Assembly (NCBI GenBank): GCA_023229425.1
Contig: JALNZG010000010.1
Coordinates: forward strand, 1-64,000
Direction: 5' to 3'
From: Ignavibacteriaceae bacterium
GTDB taxonomy: Bacteria > Bacteroidota > Ignavibacteria > Ignavibacteriales > Ignavibacteriaceae
DNA: 64,000 bases
Below the pieces are notes generated by a model that did not search any database, was not told the DNA's origin, and saw only the letters and a program-made list of their open reading frames with translations. The first letter of the stretch is position 1, and each line of letters begins with the position of its first letter. Made by a program: the position numbers and the translations under genes. This document shows positions 1 to 7,743 of the stretch, piece by piece.

Positions 1-47
1 TAGAGGATAAGAACTTCGTCATTTTGGGTGTAGAGATTTTTGATAAT

Positions 48-138
48 TAGTAACTCGTTTTGCTAACGTAAAACGAGAATGGAAATCTTTAAATAATTAA
101 TACGGCAGTGTTGTATTTTAACATAACGGCCGTTATGC
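48..138 (+). other. attC-like cassette junction (left end of array, partial)
   Basis: The stretch holds an inverted repeat CTCGTTTT (54-61) / AAAACGAG (70-77), then a conserved block containing AATACGGCAGTGTTG (ending at 113), then the palindromic end ATAACGGCCGTTAT. It closes with GTTATGC (132-138), which resembles the R' core GTTRRRY of integron attC sites. The conserved block recurs at 1566-1585 and 2359-2378, each time just before a TAAC..GTTA end. GTTATGC is the exact reverse complement of GCATAAC at 1365-1371, which ends the first cassette, as expected if one circularised cassette carries both halves. No integrase gene is in the window, so the integron reading is an inference. Confidence 0.42.
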
Positions 139-164
139 AGTTCAAGAAATAGTGAGAAATACTT

Positions 165-692
165 ATGGATAATAATACTATAATTGCTATGAGTTCTGTT
201 ATTATTGCACTTGCAGCATTAGTAGCTACTATTTGGCAAGGTCTAATTACACAAAAGCATAATCGTCTTTCTGTTAAACCCATTGGAGATATTCTGGCGA
301 ATAACTTTGAGGATAAAATTGAGGTTATTTTAGAAAATAAAGGAACTGGTCCTTTGATAATGAAATCTTTTAGAGCAATAGTAGGTAATGAATCAAAATC
401 AAATGTAATTGATTGGATGCCAAACTTACCTGAAGGTTTTCGTTGGTCAAATTTTTTAAAAGATTTTGAAGGCTCTGCATTTAAACCTTTTGAATCCAAT
501 ATCCTTGTTGAATTTTCATTGGATTTAAGAGATGAAAAACGAATAGAAATCCGAGATAATATTCGTGAAGCTTTATCAAAAATATGTATCGAATTTGAAT
601 ACACTGATATTTATAATAACAAAATGTATTTTCCACTTCACTGTCTTTCCAATGTATTTGGAAATGATAATTCAAGAAGTAGTATGAAGTGA
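165..692 (+). CDS. Hypothetical membrane-anchored protein
   Basis: The 175-residue product has one N-terminal membrane segment (about residues 8-25) followed by a soluble domain of mixed beta character with the phrase VILENKGTGPLIMKSF. I do not recognise a named family. The layout (short anchor plus a domain that looks like an immunoglobulin-type beta sandwich) is common in small accessory-region proteins. The start is the ATG at 165, 27 bases after the attC-like core. The stop codon overlaps the start of the next gene (TGATG), so the two are probably translationally coupled and travel together in one cassette. Function is unknown. Confidence 0.7.
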   Translation: MDNNTIIAMSSVIIALAALVATIWQGLITQKHNRLSVKPIGDILANNFEDKIEVILENKGTGPLIMKSFRAIVGNESKSNVIDWMPNLPEGFRWSNFLKDFEGSAFKPFESNILVEFSLDLRDEKRIEIRDNIREALSKICIEFEYTDIYNNKMYFPLHCLSNVFGNDNSRSSMK

Positions 693-1357
693 TGAAAGAC
701 CTATACTATATTTTAGGATTAAGTAAATCGGCTACTATTAAAGAAATTCGTGAAGCTTTTTATAAATTAAGTAAAAAGTTTCATCCCGATGTTAATTTTG
801 GCGATAAATTCTTTGAACAAAGATTTAAAGATATTTTAGAAGCATATGAAATTCTTTCAGATGATGAAAAAAGAAAGAATTACGATTTTGCATATAACTT
901 GAAATTTAATTCTAATTTTAATACTTATTACGAAAATCAAAATAAAAATGAAAATAATCGTTCTGAACACGCTCATAATTCAAAAGAGAATGTTAGGCCA
1001 GAAAATCAAGAAATTATTAGAGCCAGCAGTTATAAACGTATGTTTAATTTTCTTGTTGATATATCAATAATTTATTTTGCTTATAGATTCTTTCCTCAAA
1101 TTAATTTTTTAATATATTTTTGTTCATATTATTTATTATTTGAATTATTATTTAATAGGACAATTGGGAAATATTTTACTAATACAAAAGTAGTTTCAAA
1201 TAATGGTGAGAAAGCATCCTTAAAAGCAATTCTAATCAGAACAATGGTTAGATTAATACCGTTTGAAGGATTATCATTTTTCGGCAATAATCCTTGGGGC
1301 GTGCACGATATACTTTCGAAAACATATGTGATAGACATTAGTAAATCAAAATATTAG
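692..1357 (+). CDS. J-domain protein with C-terminal RDD-type membrane domain
   Basis: The N-terminal 65 residues are a DnaJ domain with the HPD tripeptide at about residues 31-33, which in this family stimulates the ATPase of Hsp70 (DnaK). A low-complexity Asn/Glu-rich linker follows. The last 110 residues resemble the RDD family: an initial SYKRMFNFLVD, two hydrophobic segments, the motif NRTIGKYFTNTKVV, and HDILSKTYV near the end. The protein would be membrane anchored with the J domain in the cytoplasm. The ATG at 692 overlaps the upstream stop; a GTG at 689 is an alternative. The substrate is unknown. Its place in a cassette with an unknown membrane protein suggests an accessory envelope role, but that is inference. 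Confidence 0.75.
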   Translation: MKDLYYILGLSKSATIKEIREAFYKLSKKFHPDVNFGDKFFEQRFKDILEAYEILSDDEKRKNYDFAYNLKFNSNFNTYYENQNKNENNRSEHAHNSKENVRPENQEIIRASSYKRMFNFLVDISIIYFAYRFFPQINFLIYFCSYYLLFELLFNRTIGKYFTNTKVVSNNGEKASLKAILIRTMVRLIPFEGLSFFGNNPWGVHDILSKTYVIDISKSKY

Positions 1358-1364
1358 AGTAACT

Positions 1365-1631
1365 GCATAACCAGCGTCTACTAATGAACTCCCTCCAATT
1401 GAGGAGTAAGCATGTAACCGAAACGGTTAGCTTGTTTTTGTAAATATTTCATTTGACGTTCTTTGTTTATAGCATTTATAAAGCACAAACCGATGAACCG
1501 GTTGCGGAGTAAGATATGGTGGAAATGCCAACGATTAAAGTCGTGGGTTAATAGAAAAGTTTTAATAATTAATACGGCGGTGTTGGGTTTTAACAACTTG
1601 TCACGCAAGGCGTGATAACACGCGGTTAGTC
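1365..1631 (+). other. attC-like cassette junction 1
   Basis: The junction starts with GCATAAC (1365-1371), eight bases after the stop of the J-domain gene. It ends with GTTAGTC (1625-1631). Inside are a hairpin TAACCG/CGGTTA near 1416-1430, the conserved block with AATACGGCGGTGTTG (to 1585), and the perfect hairpin GCGTG-ataa-CACGC (1610-1623). The same order is found at junction 2. At 267 bp it is longer than most described attC sites (about 60-140 bp), which weakens the integron reading. A remnant of other DNA may be included: a reverse-strand ORF tail at 1381-1465 ends like some transposases. Confidence 0.4.
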
Positions 1632-1649
1632 AACAAAAGAAAAAGGGTT

Positions 1650-1913
1650 CTACTTTAACTTGTAAATATCTTTACGGTGACCGACAAAATGCACGATAAT
1701 GGTCTTGTCTTTGCGGTTTATCTCATAGATAATTCTATAAGAGCCGTCACGAAGTTTAAAGAGGCCAGAAAGTTCGCCTTTAAGAGGAAATAACTTGGTT
1801 AATTCAAGATTAGCGGATAACCATTGGATGTGATCGACCAGACGTTTTGCAGTAATTTTGTCGATTTTGCTGAGGTCTTTGATTGCAGATTTAAGGAAAG
1901 ATACGGTGTACAA
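1650..1913 (-). CDS. RelE/ParE-family toxin
   Basis: The 87-residue protein shows the ParE/RelE fold signature: a helical N-terminus (FLKSAIKDLSKID), a central KLRDGSYRIIYEI strand pair, and the C-terminal GHRKDIYK motif. Members either cleave mRNA on the ribosome (RelE) or poison gyrase (ParE); which applies cannot be told here. The start is a TTG at 1913, three bases after the antitoxin stop, so translation is probably coupled to the antitoxin. The pair lies in reverse orientation inside the second cassette-like unit. That is usual for toxin-antitoxin cassettes, which carry their own promoter. Confidence 0.85.
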   Translation of the reverse strand: MYTVSFLKSAIKDLSKIDKITAKRLVDHIQWLSANLELTKLFPLKGELSGLFKLRDGSYRIIYEINRKDKTIIVHFVGHRKDIYKLK

Positions 1914-1916
1914 AAT

Positions 1917-2138
1917 TTATCCAAGACCGAGTTGTTTCATTGCAGAGGATAAATCTACACCTCGATCACCCTTTGAAGTAGCCTTTTTTTGGCGAACAAG
2001 TCTCTTTCTTAATTGATCTTTAATGATGAGTCCTTCATCAGGGTCACCATAAAGTTCTATTAGTTTTTGTTCGACGACATTAGAAAGAATTTTGGTGAAT
2101 TCTTTCTTAGTCATTTGAGCCAAAGTTGAGGTAGCCAT
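1917..2138 (-). CDS. Antitoxin partner of the RelE/ParE toxin
   Basis: The 73-residue protein precedes the toxin by three bases and begins MATSTLAQMTKKEF. The ATG at 2138 is preferred over an upstream ATG at 2189, because AGGAA lies nine bases before it and the extra residues upstream are hydrophobic noise. The sequence is helical and charged (LRKRLVRQKKATSKGDRG), as in small antitoxins that neutralise the toxin with a disordered tail. A dedicated DNA-binding fold is not obvious. The assignment rests on position, size and operon order. Confidence 0.72.
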   Translation of the reverse strand: MATSTLAQMTKKEFTKILSNVVEQKLIELYGDPDEGLIIKDQLRKRLVRQKKATSKGDRGVDLSSAMKQLGLG

Positions 2139-2202
2139 ATTATTGTTCCTTTCTATAACAATAATAAGTAATCTACCGAAGAATATCAATTAAGCTTTTG
2201 CT

Positions 2203-2424
2203 GCCTAACCTCTCTAAGTCTCCAGATTTATCAGCCTTTGGCTGAGGCGGGTAAACAAGAGAAAAATATACCCCAGAGGCGTATCCGCCTTTGGCGGAAA
2301 TTCCACTGACAATCCGTAAGTGCGGGTGCTTGGATAAAATGGAATTGTAAATATTAAATAATTAATACGGCAGTGTTGGGTTTTAATAACTTGTAACGCT
2401 TTGCGTGATAACACGCTGTTAGGC
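2203..2424 (+). other. attC-like cassette junction 2
   Basis: The best preserved junction starts with GCCTAAC (2203-2209), a perfect match to RYYYAAC, and ends with GTTAGGC (2418-2424), a perfect GTTRRRY match and its exact reverse complement. Inside are two short hairpins (CAGCC-ttt-GGCTG and TCCGCC-ttt-GGCGGA), the conserved AATACGGCAGTGTTG block (to 2378), and GCGTG-ataa-CACGC (2403-2416). The sequence after the left core, TAACCTCTCTAAGTC, resembles TAACCTCTTAAATC at the next junction (2827-2840). The 222-bp span is unusually long for attC. Confidence 0.45.
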
Positions 2425-2451
2425 AATAACGAAAGAGACTCTCGCAATATT

Positions 2452-2784
2452 ATGACAATTCATAGGTCAACGCAGAACGGTGCTACACTAAAAGCCACGT
2501 ATAGAGTCCGGGCAAAAGTCTGGCTCTACCAGGGATTTGGTGGCTGGCATTTCATGAATATTTCTACTAAGCAGTCGTCTATGATTCGTACGCTATACGG
2601 TATTGAGGCTCGACCGTTCGGTTCTATACCGGTGTCTGTTACAATTGGTAAAACGCAGTGGAAAACATCTCTCTTTCCCGATAAAAAGTCCAAGTCATAT
2701 CTGTTAGCGATCAAAGCCGATGTTCGAAGAAAGGAACATATTGCTAGTGGCGATACTATTATTGCGCAAGTTCAAATACTATAA
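2452..2784 (+). CDS. DUF1905-family protein
   Basis: The 110-residue protein matches the DUF1905 pattern throughout: a strand with VWLYQGFGGWHFM, then RPFGSIPVSVTIGKTQWKTS, LFPDKKSKSYLLAIKADVR, and the closing GDTIIAQVQIL. The family is a small beta-barrel of unknown function, often found alone or with bacteriocin-resistance-type domains. The ATG at 2452 is chosen because the upstream in-frame TTG lies inside the cassette junction. It is the only gene of the third cassette-like unit and reads in the same direction as the first cassette. Confidence 0.75.
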   Translation: MTIHRSTQNGATLKATYRVRAKVWLYQGFGGWHFMNISTKQSSMIRTLYGIEARPFGSIPVSVTIGKTQWKTSLFPDKKSKSYLLAIKADVRRKEHIASGDTIIAQVQIL

Positions 2785-2823
2785 TCCAATATCGCTTTAT
2801 GATAATTGTGTTAGAGCGTTGCC

Positions 2824-2840
2824 GCTTAACCTCTTAAATC
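2824..2840 (+). other. Left half of an attC-like junction (array end)
   Basis: GCTTAAC (2824-2830) matches RYYYAAC and pairs with the start of its own cassette (GTTAGGC, 2418) with one G-U pair. The next bases CTCTTAAATC resemble those after the left core at 2203. No right-hand GTTRRRY core is seen downstream, so the array appears to stop here, next to a duplicated piece of the aminotransferase gene. Confidence 0.35.
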
Positions 2841-2854
2841 CGTCTCAAACAACT

Positions 2855-2891
2855 TTTCCACTTTCCTCTTCAATTCATCTGTTGCATTTTT
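2855..2891 (+). repeat. Direct repeat of aminotransferase 3' end, copy 1
   Basis: 37 bases that match 3648-3684 at 35 positions. The second copy is inside the 3' end of the class V aminotransferase gene. The two copies bracket the VapBC-type module. This copy is a remnant and has no coding role here. Confidence 0.85.
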
Positions 2892-2952
2892 ATTTCCTTG
2901 CATGAAAACCGTTGTTTTTATAATTTGCCGATGAAAGGAAAAGGTTTTTATA

Positions 2953-3210
2953 ATGCAACAAAGATATCAAGCCGTTATTACAGGTAATACTATTCGCTGG
3001 ATGGTTCCTCCTCCGGTTGAGTTGGAAGAAGGGAAAGAAATATCGGTTGAAGTTACAATTAAGTCCGAGGATAAGACTTCGATGGATCGTGGAAACGCTA
3101 TGTACAATGCGTTATCGAAATTGTCAAAAATTAAAGGGGTTTTGTCTGCTATTGAAAATCCTTCTGAATGGCAGCGTGAAATCCGCAAGGATAAAGAATT
3201 GATTCGATAG
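2953..3210 (+). CDS. Putative antitoxin of VapBC-type pair
   Basis: The 85-residue protein lies one base upstream of a PIN-domain toxin. Its N-terminus (RYQAVITGNTIRW) is beta-rich and its C-terminus helical and basic. That fits the small antitoxins that lie before VapC genes in this group of bacteria, although I see no clear AbrB or ribbon-helix-helix motif. It starts at the ATG at 2953, with an AAAGG-type ribosome site upstream. Its predicted job is to bind and silence the PIN nuclease and repress the operon; this is inferred from position. Confidence 0.7.
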   Translation: MQQRYQAVITGNTIRWMVPPPVELEEGKEISVEVTIKSEDKTSMDRGNAMYNALSKLSKIKGVLSAIENPSEWQREIRKDKELIR

Positions 3211-3211
3211 A

Positions 3212-3586
3212 ATGAATTATTTATTAGACAGTAATATCATCATCTATGCTTCAAAGGCTGAAAATGAATATGTACGAGAATTCATCAAACTAAACTCTCC
3301 TTTTGTCTCATTTGTAAGTGTTATTGAAGTGATGGGTTTCAATTTCCCAAGCATTGAAGAAAAGGAATTTCTCGAAGATTTTTTCCAAAGTGCAATAATC
3401 CATTTGGTTACAAATGAAACTATAAAAAAAGCTGTCCTTCTAAAACAGAATAAAAAAATTGCTTTGGGTGATTCGATAATTGCCGCCACTGCAATTGAGA
3501 ATAATTTGACTCTGGTTACTCATAATACTAAAGATTTTAATTGGATAGAAAATCTCTCAATTTTGGATCCAATAAAAGAACAATAA
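3212..3586 (+). CDS. PIN-domain toxin, VapC-like
   Basis: The 124-residue PIN domain has the expected acidic residues: Asp in LLDSNIIIY (residue 6), Glu in SVIEVMG (about 39), Asp in ALGDSIIAATA (about 90), and Asp in THNTKDF near the C-terminus. These bind Mg or Mn in VapC ribonucleases, which typically cut tRNA or rRNA. It starts directly after the antitoxin stop. The module is flanked by two copies of the 3' end of the neighbouring aminotransferase gene, a sign that it arrived by insertion or illegitimate recombination. Confidence 0.88.
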   Translation: MNYLLDSNIIIYASKAENEYVREFIKLNSPFVSFVSVIEVMGFNFPSIEEKEFLEDFFQSAIIHLVTNETIKKAVLLKQNKKIALGDSIIAATAIENNLTLVTHNTKDFNWIENLSILDPIKEQ

Positions 3587-3627
3587 AGTAACACGGAACC
3601 TCCTGCTCTATCTCTATTATTTCTGTA

Positions 3628-5097
3628 CTATCCCATCTTAAAATACTCTTCCACTCTCCTCTTCAATTCATCTGTTGCATTTTTGTGGAAGAACTCGTTT
3701 TGTTCTACGTAATAGTCGTAATCGCTGCTCCAGACAGAAATATTTTCTATCACTTCTTTTATCGCGTTTGTGATAAAATAAATTTCTTCGTTTGTCATCG
3801 TTGGATGTAAAGATAAGCGCACCCAGCCCGGTTTTTCGGAAAGGTCGCCGTGAGAAATTTGTTCGGTAATTTGCTGCGATTGCACCGGACAAACATGCAG
3901 CAGATAATGTCCATACGTTCCCGCGCAGGAACAACCGCCACGGACTTGTATTCCATATCTATCATTTAAAAGTTTTACAATTAAATTGTAGTGAATTCCA
4001 TCTATATAAAAAGAGATTGCACCCAACCGATGATTTATATTTTCAGCGAGAAGATGGAGTTTCGGAAGTTTTTTCAGTTCGGTAAAAACAATTTTTACAA
4101 GTTCCTCTTCCCTTCTTAAAATATTTTCAACCCCCATTTCTTCTTTTAACTTTATTGCAAGCGCGGCGCGAATAGTTTGCAGAAACGGCGGTGTTCCCCC
4201 ATCTTCGCGCAACTCAATACTTGAAACAAATTTATGCTGTCCCCAGGGATTTGTCCAATCAACCGTTCCGCCTCCGGGGTCATCGGGAATTTTATTTTTA
4301 TAAAGTTTAGAATTAAAAATCAGAATTCCGGCAGTTCCCGGTCCGCCTAAAAATTTATGCGGCGAGAAGAAAATCGCGTCAAGTTTTTCTTCTTCATTTT
4401 CGGGATGCATGTTAATATCAACGTAAGGCGCGGCGCAGGCAAAATCAACAAAACAAAATCCACCGTAAGCATGCATTAGCTTTGCAAGTTGATGATACGG
4501 TGTTTGAACTCCCGTTACATTTGAAGCGGCGGTAAAAGAGCCGATGATCAACTTTCTTTCTTTATAAATTTCAAGCATGTCTTCCAGATTTTCGAGATCA
4601 ACAAGTCCTTCTTCGTTTGGCGGAAGAATTACAACATCGGCAATGGTTTCAAGCCAGGAAGTCTGATTTGAATGATGTTCCATGTGCGTTATAAAAACTA
4701 CAGGCTTTAATTCTTCGGGCAGAGTGAAAAAATCTTTTAGCTGTTCCGAAACACGAAGCCCAAGCATCCGCTGAAATTTATTTACAACTCCCGTCATTCC
4801 GGAACCGGCGCTAAGGATAATATCATCTTTATTGGCATTAACGTGTTGCTTAACAATTTCTTTAGCGTGATGATAAGCAGCTGTCATCGCAGTGCCGGTT
4901 TCGCTCGCTTCGGAATGAGTATTGCCGACAAACGGACCAAACTTATTTACAATTTTTTCTTCGATTGGTTTGTACAATCTACCGCTGGCAATCCAATCAG
5001 CATACAATAATTTCTGTTCCCCAAAAGGTGAACGGAATGTCTGATCGATCCCTATAATATTTTTTCGAAAGGGGGCGAAATATTTTTCTAAGTCCAT
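3628..5097 (-). CDS. Aminotransferase class V (cysteine desulfurase-like)
   Basis: The 489-residue PLP enzyme has the fold-type I core: HSEAS near residue 61, the PLP-holding Asp in CFVDFA (about 218), and the Schiff-base Lys in SPHKFLGGPG (Lys248). A GCSCAGTYG segment in the C-terminal domain lies where SufS-type enzymes keep their catalytic Cys loop. It is about 80 residues longer than SufS/NifS. No Fe-S assembly genes are adjacent, so a dedicated cysteine desulfurase role is not established; related long members of this family are simply called class V aminotransferases. The last 12 or so codons were duplicated at 2855-2891. Confidence 0.82.
   Translation of the reverse strand: MDLEKYFAPFRKNIIGIDQTFRSPFGEQKLLYADWIASGRLYKPIEEKIVNKFGPFVGNTHSEASETGTAMTAAYHHAKEIVKQHVNANKDDIILSAGSGMTGVVNKFQRMLGLRVSEQLKDFFTLPEELKPVVFITHMEHHSNQTSWLETIADVVILPPNEEGLVDLENLEDMLEIYKERKLIIGSFTAASNVTGVQTPYHQLAKLMHAYGGFCFVDFACAAPYVDINMHPENEEEKLDAIFFSPHKFLGGPGTAGILIFNSKLYKNKIPDDPGGGTVDWTNPWGQHKFVSSIELREDGGTPPFLQTIRAALAIKLKEEMGVENILRREEELVKIVFTELKKLPKLHLLAENINHRLGAISFYIDGIHYNLIVKLLNDRYGIQVRGGCSCAGTYGHYLLHVCPVQSQQITEQISHGDLSEKPGWVRLSLHPTMTNEEIYFITNAIKEVIENISVWSSDYDYYVEQNEFFHKNATDELKRRVEEYFKMG
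3648..3684 (+). repeat. Direct repeat of aminotransferase 3' end, copy 2
   Basis: The parental copy of the 37-base repeat, inside the 3' end of the class V aminotransferase gene. It differs from 2855-2891 at two positions. Confidence 0.85.
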
Positions 5098-5274
5098 AGG
5101 AACCTTTGTTTCTCTTTTTTTGTTTATTCTTTAAGAGTAAAATATCAGATTTCTTTTGGAAGAAAAAATCTTTTGCAAAACAGAGCTTTCAGAAACGATT
5201 GGTTCTGTGATTCAGTTGGCAATAATACTCGAATAAACAAGTTAACTTGGTAGTAGAAAATTAAGAAAGAAAAA

Positions 5275-5451
5275 ATGAACAAGTATCATAAATGGACGAT
5301 AAATGATGGTGATTATATCCGCGAAGAAAAGGATATCCATATTGCGCGCCCGGAAAGTTTTAAGAAACGACTAAAAAGATGGTCATTCAGCATAATTTGG
5401 AAGGTAACCATTATCAGTTTACTTGTTTTTCTGCTTATTAAATTCATTTAA
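5275..5451 (+). CDS. Small membrane protein, unknown function
   Basis: A 58-residue ORF begins at the ATG at 5275, after a purine-rich AAGAAAG site. It encodes a charged N-terminal half (MNKYHKWTINDGDYIREEKD) and one C-terminal membrane segment (about residues 39-56) ending in IKFI. It fills the gap between the divergent aminotransferase and the recycling operon. No family is recognised. The clean start, the stop and the amphiphilic design argue for a real gene, but the length keeps confidence moderate. Confidence 0.55.
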   Translation: MNKYHKWTINDGDYIREEKDIHIARPESFKKRLKRWSFSIIWKVTIISLLVFLLIKFI

Positions 5452-5519
5452 GAACAAACTCCTTTTCATTCCCATCAACTTTTTTCCTATTTTCGCTTAA
5501 TAAAAATTTACAACTGCTT

Positions 5520-6446
5520 ATGAGCTTTTTAATAGGAATTGACGGAGGCGGGACCAAAACCCACGCCGTTTTAACAAATCTGCAAGGTGAAAAATTATTT
5601 GAATGTTTTTCCGGACCTTCCAATTTCTTGATTCTTGGAACGGAAAAAGTTTCTGAAACCATTCTTTCATTAATTGATTCATGCAAGAATTATTTTAATA
5701 TTTCTTATAGCGATATTTCAGCTGTTCTATTAGGAACTACCGGTGCCGGGAGAAGACCTGATGCCGAACTGCTTGAAAATGATTTCCAATCTTTTCTTCA
5801 ACAAAAAAATATTTCCGTTAATAATTTCCGCGTAGAAAGTGATGCAAGAATTGCTCTTGAAGGAGCATTTAGCGGAAAGCCGGGAAGCATTTTAATTGCC
5901 GGAACCGGTTCTATTATGTTCGGGAAAGATAAAGAAGGGACCATTCACCGTGTCGGCGGATTCGGCAGATACATCGGCGATGAAGGAAGCGGATATTCTA
6001 TCGGAAAGAAAGCGCTTACCGCTATCGCAAAAAGTTTTGACGGAAGAAGCGAAAAAACAATTCTTTCGGAATTAATTAGCGAAAAATTCGGTATCTCTTC
6101 ATCTGAAAAATTAATAACTGAAGTTTATAAAAACAATTTTGATATTGCATCACCAACTCCACTCGTATTGCTTGCGGCAGAAATCGGAGACACAACCGCA
6201 GTTCAAATCATCGAGTCGGAAACCGATGAACTTATTCTTCACATCAAAGCAATGAAGGAAAAAATAGACGACGATGTTTTATCCGTAGCTTTTATCGGCG
6301 GTATTTTAAGCGGCAAAAATTTTTATTCCGATTTATTCACTAAAAAAATAAAAGCACAAATTCCAAATTGCCAGGTAAAACCTCCCGATTACCCTCCGGA
6401 ATATGGAGCGATATTAATGGCACAAGCATATTTGAAAATTAATTAA
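5520..6446 (+). CDS. BadF/BadG-type sugar kinase (GlcNAc/MurNAc kinase-like)
   Basis: The 308-residue ASKHA-fold kinase shows the phosphate-1 loop GIDGGGTKT (residues 6-14), an ESDA segment (about 107) with the likely catalytic Asp, the phosphate-2 loop AGTGSIM (127-133), GGFGRYIGDEGSG (146-158), and a C-terminal FIGGIL. Members phosphorylate N-acetylglucosamine, N-acetylmuramic acid or glucosamine. The gene is followed after seven bases by an AmpG-like permease and then a NagZ-type glycosidase. A role in phosphorylating amino sugars recovered from peptidoglycan is therefore likely. The substrate cannot be fixed from sequence alone. Confidence 0.82.
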   Translation: MSFLIGIDGGGTKTHAVLTNLQGEKLFECFSGPSNFLILGTEKVSETILSLIDSCKNYFNISYSDISAVLLGTTGAGRRPDAELLENDFQSFLQQKNISVNNFRVESDARIALEGAFSGKPGSILIAGTGSIMFGKDKEGTIHRVGGFGRYIGDEGSGYSIGKKALTAIAKSFDGRSEKTILSELISEKFGISSSEKLITEVYKNNFDIASPTPLVLLAAEIGDTTAVQIIESETDELILHIKAMKEKIDDDVLSVAFIGGILSGKNFYSDLFTKKIKAQIPNCQVKPPDYPPEYGAILMAQAYLKIN

Positions 6447-6453
6447 GGTTAGT

Positions 6454-7743
6454 ATGGCAGTAGCAAAACTTGAATCACGAAACTCCTGGGCATGGATCCC
6501 CACACTTTATTTTGCAGAAGGTGTTCCTTACATTTTGGTCAATACCGTTTCTGTAATACTCTACAAACGAATGGGAGTTGATAATGCACAAATCGCATTT
6601 TGGACAAGCCTGCTTTATCTTCCTTGGGTTTTAAAAATGCTTTGGGGACCGTTGGTTGACTTATATTCTACAAAAAGAAATTGGATTCTTCTAACACAAA
6701 TTATGTTGGCGGGATGTTTCGGTTTTACTGCTTTCGCTCTTCATCTGCCAAATTATTTTATCGTCTCACTGTTTGCTTTTATTATTGCCGCTTTTGTTTC
6801 GGCAACACATGATATTTCTGCCGACGGGTTTTATATGTTGGCGCTATCAAAAGAAGATCAAGCTTTCTTTGTAGGTATTCGCTCTGTCTTTTACCGCATT
6901 GCAATGATCTTTGGCTCCGGATTTTTGGTTTTTTTTGCAGGACAATTAGAAAAATCTTTAGGTAATATTCCGCTTAGCTGGACTATCGTCTTCGCTTTTT
7001 CCGGTTCAATTTTTTTACTGATTTTTTTATACCACAAGTTTATCCTTCCCTATCCTTCGATCGATAACAAAAGAACACCGAAAGAAATTTCTGAAGGCGC
7101 TCCTTTTTTCAAGATTTTTTCTGAATATTTCAAACAAAAGGGAATTTTCGGAATTATTTTTTTCATTTTATTCTACCGCTTCGGTGAAGCAATGCTGGTA
7201 AAGTTAGCATCACCATTTTTACTTGATAAACATGAAGCCGGCGGACTTGGTTTATCAACTTCAGAAGTTGGGATTGTGTATGGAACAGTCGGCGTATTAA
7301 GTTTAATTCTCGGGGGAATTCTCGGAGGCTGGGTAATTTCCAAATTCGGTTTGAAAAAAAGTATCTGGCCAATGGCAATTATTTTAAATGTTCCACATGC
7401 TGCCTATCTCTACATGGCACTCGTACAACCGCCGGTGTATCTCGCTTATCCGCTTGTTGCAATTGAGCAGTTTGGCTACGGATTAGGTTTTACTGCTTTC
7501 ATGGTTTACTTGATGTACATTTCAAAAGGAATTTATAAAACTTCACACTACGCAATCTCAACCGGTATTATGGCACTCGGAATGATGATCCCCGGTTTAG
7601 TAAGCGGGTACATTCAACAAGCTGTTGGATATAAAATGTTTTTTGTCATCGTTTTGGGGATGGCTATTCCAGGACTTCTTTCGCTTTTATTTATTCCAAC
7701 AATTGAAGAAGAGAAGAATGGCGCTATCGCTGAAAAAAAATAA
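6454..7743 (+). CDS. AmpG-like MFS muropeptide permease
   Basis: The 429-residue polytopic protein has about 12 membrane segments of the major facilitator superfamily. The N-terminus (SWAWIPTLYFAEGVPY) and the DISADGFYMLAL segment are typical of AmpG relatives, which import GlcNAc-anhydroMurNAc peptides. It lies between the amino-sugar kinase and the NagZ-type enzyme and overlaps the latter by 26 bases, so the three form an operon. No regulatory AmpD/AmpR genes are nearby. The transport assignment is by family and context. Confidence 0.83.
   Translation: MAVAKLESRNSWAWIPTLYFAEGVPYILVNTVSVILYKRMGVDNAQIAFWTSLLYLPWVLKMLWGPLVDLYSTKRNWILLTQIMLAGCFGFTAFALHLPNYFIVSLFAFIIAAFVSATHDISADGFYMLALSKEDQAFFVGIRSVFYRIAMIFGSGFLVFFAGQLEKSLGNIPLSWTIVFAFSGSIFLLIFLYHKFILPYPSIDNKRTPKEISEGAPFFKIFSEYFKQKGIFGIIFFILFYRFGEAMLVKLASPFLLDKHEAGGLGLSTSEVGIVYGTVGVLSLILGGILGGWVISKFGLKKSIWPMAIILNVPHAAYLYMALVQPPVYLAYPLVAIEQFGYGLGFTAFMVYLMYISKGIYKTSHYAISTGIMALGMMIPGLVSGYIQQAVGYKMFFVIVLGMAIPGLLSLLFIPTIEEEKNGAIAEKK

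Noticed and set aside
1381..1608. Minus-strand ORF whose end (NKERQMKYLQKQANRFGYML) looks like the tail of some transposases.
   Set aside because: It lies across the attC-like junction, no upstream transposase core or IS ends are seen, and the match is only an impression; kept as a possible remnant within junction 1.
2720..2905. Plus-strand ORF overlapping the DUF1905 gene.
   Set aside because: Out of frame with the real gene and runs into the repeat remnant; no ribosome site.
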